Shown here: positions 7,594 to 12,061 of the stretch, piece after piece | Position numbering within the stretch: position 1 is the first letter of the stretch | Layout of the letters: every line of letters starts with the position of its first letter | The notes under the pieces: model-generated | Seen by the model: the letters and a program-made list of their open reading frames with translations, nothing else | Told to the model about the DNA's origin: nothing | The model's database searches: none | Position numbers and translations under genes: made by a program | Assembly: GCA_022749905.1 (NCBI GenBank) | Contig: JAKIWU010000029.1 | Coordinates: 1 to 12,061 of the forward strand | Direction: 5' to 3' | From: Thermoplasmata archaeon | Lineage (GTDB): Archaea > Thermoplasmatota > Thermoplasmata > Lutacidiplasmatales > UBA184 | Length of the DNA stretch: 12,061 nt

Positions 7594-8529
7594 TCACGCG
7601 GGGGGGCTGGACGGTCGGACGCTCGGCTGGGACTCTCGGTGCTGGAGGACCTCCCCGGGGGCGAGCGTTCCGATGTCGACGCCGTGCATCAACTCCCCGA
7701 GCGTGGTCGAGACCTTCGCGAGGAGCGCCGCGTCGTCCGGATGGGCCGAGGCCTCGACGATCGCGCGGGCCACCTTGCGCGGTTGCTCGGACTTGAAGAT
7801 GCCACTTCCAACGAACACGCCGTCGACACCGAGCATCCGGCAGAGCACAGCGTCCGCGGGCGTGACGATGCCGCCCGCCGCGAAATTGACGACCGGCAGG
7901 CGTCCGAGCTTCTGGGTCTCTTTGACCAGGGATTCGGGCACGCGAGCCTCCTTGGCCCACGCCGTAAGCGCCTTGCCGGTCACCTTCGAGAGGACGGCGA
8001 CCTCGGAGGCGGTCTCGCGGATGTGCCGGATCGCTTCGACCACGTTCCCCGTCCCCGCCTCGCCCTTGGTACGGATCATCGCGGCGCCCTCGTCGATCCG
8101 ACGGAGAGCCTCGCCGAGATTGCGGGCACCGCAGACGAAGGGCACACTGAACTCCTTCTTCGCGACGTGATGGAACGGATCGGCCGGAGTCAGGACCTCA
8201 GATTCGTCGATCATGTCGACCCCCAGGACCTCGAGGATGCGGGCCTCCGCCGTGTGGCCGATCCGGCACTTTGCCATGACCGGGATCGAGACGCGCTCCT
8301 GGATCTCGTGGATTCGCTCGGGGTCGGCCATCCGGGCCACTCCGCCCGAGGCTCGGATGTCGGCGGGGACCCGCTCGAGCGCCATGACCGCGACGGCCCC
8401 GGCCTCCTCGGCGATGGCTGCCTGCTGGGCCGTCGTGACATCCATGATGACGCCGCCCTGCTGCATCCGGGCGAAGCCCCGCTTGACGAGGTCGCTCCCG
8501 AATCGGATCCCTTCCGTCGTCTCCGCCAT
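7594..8529 (-). CDS. pdxS: Pyridoxal 5'-phosphate synthase subunit PdxS
   Basis: The synthase half of the deoxyxylulose-independent PLP pathway. It makes PLP from ribose 5-phosphate, glyceraldehyde 3-phosphate and ammonia supplied by the glutaminase PdxT. Seen: 311 residues with 'GSDLVKRGFARMQQGGVIMD' near the N-terminus, active-site D30, K87 in 'VMAKCRIGH' (the lysine that binds the ribose phosphate) and K155 in 'IRTKGEAGTG' (second lysine). The phosphate loops 'AAGGI' and 'FVGSGIF' are also present. The open frame continues 31 codons upstream, but ATG 8529 gives the family N-terminus and lies 30 nt after a good TATA box. The C-terminus lacks the usual RGW-like ending and has a short Ser/Pro-rich tail. 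No pdxT is in the window. It is divergent from the thiamine transport operon. Confidence 0.95.
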   Translation of the reverse strand: MAETTEGIRFGSDLVKRGFARMQQGGVIMDVTTAQQAAIAEEAGAVAVMALERVPADIRASGGVARMADPERIHEIQERVSIPVMAKCRIGHTAEARILEVLGVDMIDESEVLTPADPFHHVAKKEFSVPFVCGARNLGEALRRIDEGAAMIRTKGEAGTGNVVEAIRHIRETASEVAVLSKVTGKALTAWAKEARVPESLVKETQKLGRLPVVNFAAGGIVTPADAVLCRMLGVDGVFVGSGIFKSEQPRKVARAIVEASAHPDDAALLAKVSTTLGELMHGVDIGTLAPGEVLQHRESQPSVRPSSPPA

Positions 8530-8550
8530 GGACAGTCTCTCGAGGCGGTC

Positions 8551-8560
8551 AGAATATAAG
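8551..8560 (-). promoter_or_regulatory. TATA box of pdxS (leaderless spacing)
   Basis: CTTATATTCT on the minus strand is the clearest archaeal TATA box in the window and stands out from the GC-rich surroundings. Its first T lies about 30 nt before the pdxS ATG at 8529. An archaeal start site 25-30 nt downstream of the box would fall at or within a few bases of the ATG, so the mRNA is probably leaderless. No Shine-Dalgarno precedes the ATG, which agrees. Confidence 0.55.
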
Positions 8561-8603
8561 AGAACCGAGCCGGGACGGCGACGGCTTCCGCTGTCGGCGT
8601 GAA

Positions 8604-8613
8604 CGCTAAGAAC
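8604..8613 (+). promoter_or_regulatory. Weak TATA-like box for the thiamine transport operon
   Basis: CGCTAAGAAC lies 25-30 nt upstream of the first base pair of the TPP aptamer (about 8633), so initiation from it would begin the transcript at the edge of the riboswitch. It is the only AT-richer element in the expected place. The match to a TATA consensus is weak. Confidence 0.3.
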
Positions 8614-8632
8614 TCCAACCACGTGATGCGCC

Positions 8633-8727
8633 TTGCTGGGGGAGCTATGGACAAGCTGAGAGGACGGGCCGTGTCGCTCGTCGACCCCACGAACCTGATC
8701 GGGGTAATGCCCGCGAAGGGACAGCGA
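8633..8727 (+). ncRNA. TPP riboswitch (THI element) aptamer
   Basis: Senses thiamin diphosphate and controls the downstream thiamine transporter genes. All conserved blocks are readable: GGGGAGC (8639-8645), CTGAGA (8656-8661), ACCTGATC (8693-8700), GGTAATGCC (8703-8711) and GCGAAGGGA (8713-8721). The fold can be traced by hand: P1 8633-8638 with 8722-8727; P2 GGGG 8639-8642 with CCCC 8685-8688; P3 AGCT 8643-8646 with AGCT 8654-8657; an extra 7-bp hairpin GACGGGC 8663-8669 with GCTCGTC 8676-8682; P4 CCT 8694-8696 with AGG 8717-8719; P5 CGGG 8700-8703 with CCCG 8710-8713. THI elements are abundant in bacteria and known in Thermoplasma among archaea. The neighbouring ThiB/ThiP/ThiQ genes independently support the assignment. 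Confidence 0.95.
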
Positions 8728-8742
8728 TGGGTACGGACGTAG

Positions 8743-8766
8743 CTCCCTCCGCTGGACCGGGGGGAG
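8743..8766 (+). promoter_or_regulatory. Ribosome-site sequestering hairpin (riboswitch expression platform)
   Basis: CTCCCTCC (8743-8750) can pair with GGGGGGAG (8759-8766) in an 8-bp stem (one G-U) with an 8-nt loop. The 3' arm is the G-rich ribosome-binding region that abuts the thiB ATG at 8767. The 5' arm can instead pair with the aptamer strand 8638-8646 (9 bp including one G-U). No U-run follows the hairpin, so control of translation rather than termination is the better reading. The pairing is seen; its use as a switch is inferred. Confidence 0.6.
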
Positions 8767-9939
8767 ATGGGCACCGTCCTTTCACGACCTGACGCCCGTC
8801 CCACCGACCCGCCAAGGCTGGGACGCCGCCCGGGCTCCACGGGACGGATCCTCGCAGCCATTGCGATCGCCGTTGCGGTAGCGATCGCCGGTCTCGGCGG
8901 GTACGCCTATCTCGCGAGCCACCGCAGTGGCGAACCGACCCTGGTGGTCTACACGTACGATTCCCTCCTTGGCGGATGCGGCTCGAGCGTCCTCACGAAC
9001 CTCACACGCTCGTTCGAGGCGAGCCATTCGGTCCACCTCGAGATCGACTGCGAGCCCGGGACGCTCTCGAGCCTCCTGATCGCCCAGAAGAACGCACCCG
9101 TGGCCGATCTCGTCGTCGGACTCGACGAGATCACCGCGCCTCAGGCCGAGGCTGCGGGCGTCCTGGTCCCCTATCAATCCCCGGAACTCGCACACGTTGC
9201 GCCGAACCTCGTGGGTGCGATCTCCCCTGCCCACGCGGTCACCCCCTACGAATGGGGCTACCTCGCTATCGACTACACCCCCTCGTTCTCGACGGCGACC
9301 GGTGGTGCCGTCGCGAACTTCTCGTTCCCTTCGGTCGCTGCGAACGCGAGCTGGGCCCGGAACCTCATGATCGAGGACCCGGCGACGGACATCGTCGGAG
9401 AGGAGTTCCTTCTCTCGCAGATCGCCTACTACCAGAGCGTCCTCCACGGGGACTGGACGAGCTTCTGGCGTGCTGTCGACCCGTACGTGCTGGTCAATGC
9501 ATCGTGGTCGGATGTCTACGGCTCCTTCAACCCCGCCGGTTCTCGCGCCCCGGGCATGATCGTGAGTTTCAACACGGACCCTGCAGCGTCGGGGAGCGTG
9601 CCTCCGACGTTCAACGCGACCCTCTATCACGACCACGGAACGACCTACGCCTGGAAGACGGTCTACGGTGTGGGGATCGTTCAGGGCAGCCGCCACCTTG
9701 CGCTCGATCGCGAGTTCGTGGACTGGTTCCTGCAGGGGCACGTGCAGGGGCAGATCCCCACGAGCGAGTGGGAGTACCCCGCCAACCTCACGGTAGGCTT
9801 GCCCGGGGTCTTCTCGTGGGCGGTCGACCCGGCCGGTGTTGTCGCCCTCAATGCCGCGCTGCCGCCGAGCTCGATCCCAGGGTCTCTCCCAGGCTGGCTC
9901 GACGAATGGCAGAACCTCGAGAACGCCGCGCATCCTTGA
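8767..9939 (+). CDS. thiB: Thiamine ABC transporter, substrate-binding protein ThiB
   Basis: Captures thiamine or its phosphates outside the cell and delivers them to ThiP/ThiQ. Seen: 390 residues with an N-terminal hydrophobic helix (about 28-50) after an arginine-containing tail. No lipobox cysteine is present, so it is probably a membrane-anchored binding protein. Landmarks known from bacterial ThiB/TbpA appear in order: 'VVYTYDS' (60-66), 'ADLVVGLDE' (113-121), 'YEWGYLAIDY' (161-170), 'IEDPATD' (202-208), 'NASWSDVYGSF' with W247 (244-254), 'IVSFNTDPA' (265-273), 'IPTSEWEYP' (330-338), and a tail 'WLDEWQN' like the family's 'WISEWQ'. Cysteines C71 and C95 may form a disulfide. ATG 8767 is the only reasonable start. 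It directly follows the G-rich site that the riboswitch can cover. It is first in an operon with thiP and thiQ. Confidence 0.93.
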   Translation: MGTVLSRPDARPTDPPRLGRRPGSTGRILAAIAIAVAVAIAGLGGYAYLASHRSGEPTLVVYTYDSLLGGCGSSVLTNLTRSFEASHSVHLEIDCEPGTLSSLLIAQKNAPVADLVVGLDEITAPQAEAAGVLVPYQSPELAHVAPNLVGAISPAHAVTPYEWGYLAIDYTPSFSTATGGAVANFSFPSVAANASWARNLMIEDPATDIVGEEFLLSQIAYYQSVLHGDWTSFWRAVDPYVLVNASWSDVYGSFNPAGSRAPGMIVSFNTDPAASGSVPPTFNATLYHDHGTTYAWKTVYGVGIVQGSRHLALDREFVDWFLQGHVQGQIPTSEWEYPANLTVGLPGVFSWAVDPAGVVALNAALPPSSIPGSLPGWLDEWQNLENAAHP

Positions 9940-11570
9940 GGCGCCTGGGCCGTTCGATACCCTGGCCGGCCCTGCCCCTCGTCGCGTTCGTGCTGGCCTT
10001 TTCGGTCGGCCCGGTTGCGTTCCTCCTCGGAACCGGCCTGCAGGCGAGCGGAGGAGCCGCGGGAGTCTCGTCCGTGCTGGCGAACCCCGTCAATCAACGG
10101 GCTCTTGCGAACTCAGTCGCGGAAGGCGCGGCGAGCGCCGGGGCCGCCGTGATCGTCGGGTACCCTGTGGGCGTGTTCTTCGGTCGAACCTCGTTCCCGG
10201 GCCGCGCGCCTCTTCTGACCCTCCTCCTCCTTCCGTTCGTTCTCCCGACGGTCACGGTGGTGACCGGTATCGAGGAGCTGTACGGAAGTGGCGGCTGGAT
10301 CTCGTCGACGCTCCCGGCGCTGGGGGCCCTCGGCCAGGGGTTCGGGGGGATCGTCGCCACGAATGTCCTGTTCAACCTCCCGCTCGTCGTCCTCTTGACG
10401 ATCCTCGGCATCGAGACGGCGCCGATCGACCTCGAGGAGACGGTCGCATCCCTCGGCGGAACACCGGCGCGCGCGTACCGGGACGTCTGGGGACCGCCCT
10501 CGTGGATCGGGGCGGCCGCCGGCGGGATCCTGACGTTCCTCTTCTCGGCCCTCGCGTTCGCGGGTCCGATCCTTCTCGGAGGTGCCCCGTGGTACACGGT
10601 CGAGGCACGGATCTTCACGCTGAGCCAGATCGAGGCGGAACCGGCCGCGGCCTCGGTGCTCGCGCTTCTCGCGCTCGCGCTCGTCGCCCTTCCCGTCCTC
10701 GTCTATCTCCTTCTCACATCGCGCCTGACAGAGCACTCGCACCGCTCGGCAGCCGCACGGAGGCAGCCGTTTCGATGGGGCGTCACCTCGGGGATCCTCG
10801 CCATCGTCACGTCGGTGGCGCTCGCCATGGTGACCCTCCTTCTGATCGTGACGATCGCACGGGCCATGGCGCCCGTGCGGCCGGACGCTGGGTGGGGGAG
10901 CGGTCTTCTCGCGCTGTTCGCCCCGAGCATCGCGAACGCTCTCGGAGTCCCGATGCTCGCGGTCGTCGTGAATACGCTCCTGTTCGCCGCCGTCGCGAGC
11001 GCGATCGCCCTTCTGCTTGCCATCGTATCCTCCCACGCGCAGGATCCGCGGAGACGAGCGACCGGCCGGATCCGGGGGATCGCGTTCGTCCCCCTCCTCG
11101 TGTCGCCGGTGATCCTCGCCTTCGCTCTCGCCTCGGCGTGGCGCCCGCTCCTCGGAGGCGCATCGTTCGTGGGTCTGCTCATCATCGTGAGCCAGGCGAT
11201 GCTCGCCCTGCCGTTCGCGGTTCAGGCGGTCGGAAGCGCCGCCCGGGGGATCTCGAAGGGTCCGACCGAAGCCGCCCGGAGTCTCGGGGCCGCGCCGTGG
11301 CAAGCCTACCTCGATGTGGAGCTCCCCCAAGTCCTGGGGGGGATCCGCGTCGCGGTGCTCTTCGCCTTCGCTCTCGGGCTCGGAGAGTTCACCGCGACGA
11401 ACTTCCTCGCAACCGGCCCCACGACCACGCTCTCGGTCGCATTGTATCGCTTGGAGGGGATCCGGCTCGGGTCGTTCGCTCCCGCGGTCGCCGGGATTCT
11501 CGCGCTGGTGAGCCTCGTCGTCTTCCTTGGGATCGCTGCGTCGGGGGAACGGAGGGTCGATGTCCTCTGA
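9906..11570 (+). CDS. thiP: Thiamine ABC transporter, fused permease ThiP
   Basis: The membrane channel of the thiamine importer. Seen: about 554 residues with 12 likely transmembrane helices in two homologous halves. Examples are 'LPLVAFVLAFSVGPVAFLLG' near the N-terminus and the last helix just before the C-terminus. Each half carries an EAA loop for docking ThiQ: 'EETVASLGGTPARAY' from residue 177 and 'TEAARSLGAAPWQAY' from about residue 454. Length and duplicated architecture match ThiP (a fused two-domain permease) rather than single-domain permeases. The open frame runs far upstream inside thiB, but that part is a shadow. I use the ATG at 9906 (34-nt overlap with thiB). A TTG at 9936 overlapping the thiB stop as TTGA is a real alternative, and neither has a good Shine-Dalgarno. 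It overlaps thiQ by 11 nt, so translation is coupled. Confidence 0.92.
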   Translation: MAEPRERRASLRRLGRSIPWPALPLVAFVLAFSVGPVAFLLGTGLQASGGAAGVSSVLANPVNQRALANSVAEGAASAGAAVIVGYPVGVFFGRTSFPGRAPLLTLLLLPFVLPTVTVVTGIEELYGSGGWISSTLPALGALGQGFGGIVATNVLFNLPLVVLLTILGIETAPIDLEETVASLGGTPARAYRDVWGPPSWIGAAAGGILTFLFSALAFAGPILLGGAPWYTVEARIFTLSQIEAEPAAASVLALLALALVALPVLVYLLLTSRLTEHSHRSAAARRQPFRWGVTSGILAIVTSVALAMVTLLLIVTIARAMAPVRPDAGWGSGLLALFAPSIANALGVPMLAVVVNTLLFAAVASAIALLLAIVSSHAQDPRRRATGRIRGIAFVPLLVSPVILAFALASAWRPLLGGASFVGLLIIVSQAMLALPFAVQAVGSAARGISKGPTEAARSLGAAPWQAYLDVELPQVLGGIRVAVLFAFALGLGEFTATNFLATGPTTTLSVALYRLEGIRLGSFAPAVAGILALVSLVVFLGIAASGERRVDVL

Positions 11571-12061
11571 ACCCCTCCTTTCCGTGCACGCGCTCTCGAC
11601 GAGCTGGGGCAGAACGCCCGTCCTGCGCGACATCTCCCTCGAGGTTCAGCGCGGGGAGTTCGTCGTGCTCATGGGGCCGAACGGCAGCGGGAAAACGACG
11701 CTGCTGCGCTCGATCGCGGGGTTTCAGCGAAGCGACGCGGGTTCGATCCGCGTGGGAGGTCGAAGCATCGACGACCTTCCCCCCCACCGGCGTGGAATCG
11801 GCATGCTCTTCCAGGACGCCGCGCTCTTTCCCCGTCGCACGGCCTGGGAGAACGTCGCCTACGGGCTCGAGATCGCTCACCGGGGGCCCTCGGAGGTCGA
11901 GGCTCGCGTGCGGGAGCTCTTCGAGCTCCTGCACCTCGGAGGACTCGAGGCACGGACCTCCGACGCTCTCTCCGGGGGCGAGCGTCAGCGGGTCGCGCTC
12001 GCTCGCACGCTCGCGCCCGGCCCCTCGCTCGTGCTCCTCGACGAGCCGTTCGCCGCGGTCG
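11560..12061 (+). CDS. thiQ: Thiamine ABC transporter ATPase ThiQ (3' end cut by window)
   Basis: ATP-hydrolysing subunit that powers ThiP on the cytosolic side. Seen: 167 complete codons before the window ends. Walker A is GPNGSGKT (39-46), the Q-loop glutamine is Q85 in 'LFQDAALFP', the ABC signature is LSGGERQR (137-144), and Walker B is LVLLDEP (157-163). The D-loop is just starting, and the H-loop histidine lies beyond the edge. The ATG at 11560 has GGAGGG 3 nt upstream (11551-11556) and overlaps the thiP stop by 11 nt. Sequence alone places it in the spermidine/iron/thiamine-type ATPase group; the thiamine role comes from its operon with ThiB, ThiP and the TPP riboswitch. Confidence 0.92.
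   Translation, partial: MSSEPLLSVHALSTSWGRTPVLRDISLEVQRGEFVVLMGPNGSGKTTLLRSIAGFQRSDAGSIRVGGRSIDDLPPHRRGIGMLFQDAALFPRRTAWENVAYGLEIAHRGPSEVEARVRELFELLHLGGLEARTSDALSGGERQRVALARTLAPGPSLVLLDEPFAAV

Noticed and set aside
6568..8559. 663-residue open frame antisense to the glycosyltransferase and pdxS
   Set aside because: It spans two solid genes and their spacer in the opposite direction, with charged low-complexity composition and no motifs.
8530..8622. 31-codon upstream extension of pdxS
   Set aside because: It would include the TATA box and lies beyond the family N-terminus; ATG 8529 fits both promoter spacing and homology.
10113..11633. 506-residue open frame antisense to thiP
   Set aside because: It is rich in Arg, Asp, Glu and Gly with no domain pattern, and lies opposite a well-supported permease. 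This is typical of GC-rich antisense shadow frames.
1..12061. CRISPR arrays, tRNA or rRNA genes, insertion sequences, defence or phage genes
   Set aside because: No spaced direct repeats, no tRNA-like cloverleaf, no transposase motifs and no terminal inverted repeats were seen. The gene content is housekeeping and transport.

Overview
The window reads as a GC-rich archaeal chromosome, most likely a member of Thermoplasmatota or a related euryarchaeal lineage. The evidence is a three-OB-fold replication protein A with the archaeal CX2CX8CX2H zinc motif, its co-encoded RPA-associated protein, archaeal TATA-like boxes placed about 30 nt before start codons (suggesting leaderless mRNAs), and a large surface protein with a cytoplasmic zinc ribbon. 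The phylum is an inference from gene content; no rRNA is present. Coding density is very high. The only non-coding stretches are about 50 nt at the left edge, 122 nt between rpa and pyrF, 57 nt between pdxS and the glycosyltransferase, and 237 nt between pdxS and thiB.

Layout from left to right. (1) A roughly 1,116-residue membrane-anchored surface protein (+): a YVTN/NHL-type beta-propeller, three cysteine-paired Ig-like repeats, one transmembrane helix and a cytosolic zinc ribbon. (2) A convergent two-gene operon on the minus strand: RPA (single-stranded DNA binding) followed by an RPA-associated OB-fold protein, translationally coupled through a GTGA overlap. (3) pyrF (+), orotidine-5'-phosphate decarboxylase, divergent from rpa. 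(4) A minus-strand pair: pdxS (PLP synthase subunit) followed by a GT-B family 4 glycosyltransferase whose 3' end overlaps pyrF. (5) A plus-strand thiamine transport operon: a complete TPP riboswitch, then thiB (membrane-anchored binding protein), thiP (12-helix fused permease) and thiQ (ATPase, cut by the window end).

The most notable element is the TPP riboswitch in front of thiBPQ. All conserved aptamer blocks are readable. Downstream of it, the strand 8743-8750 can form an 8-bp hairpin with the G-rich ribosome-binding region directly before the thiB ATG. The same strand can instead pair over 9 bp with the 5' aptamer strand 8638-8646. That gives a simple translational ON/OFF model: TPP bound closes the ribosome site, and TPP absent opens it. 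The transporter genes then follow with overlapping, coupled reading frames. Next to it, in the opposite direction, lies pdxS, so the right half is a small vitamin-cofactor region (B6 synthesis and B1 uptake). The left half combines cell surface, replication and pyrimidine synthesis functions with no evident pathway link.
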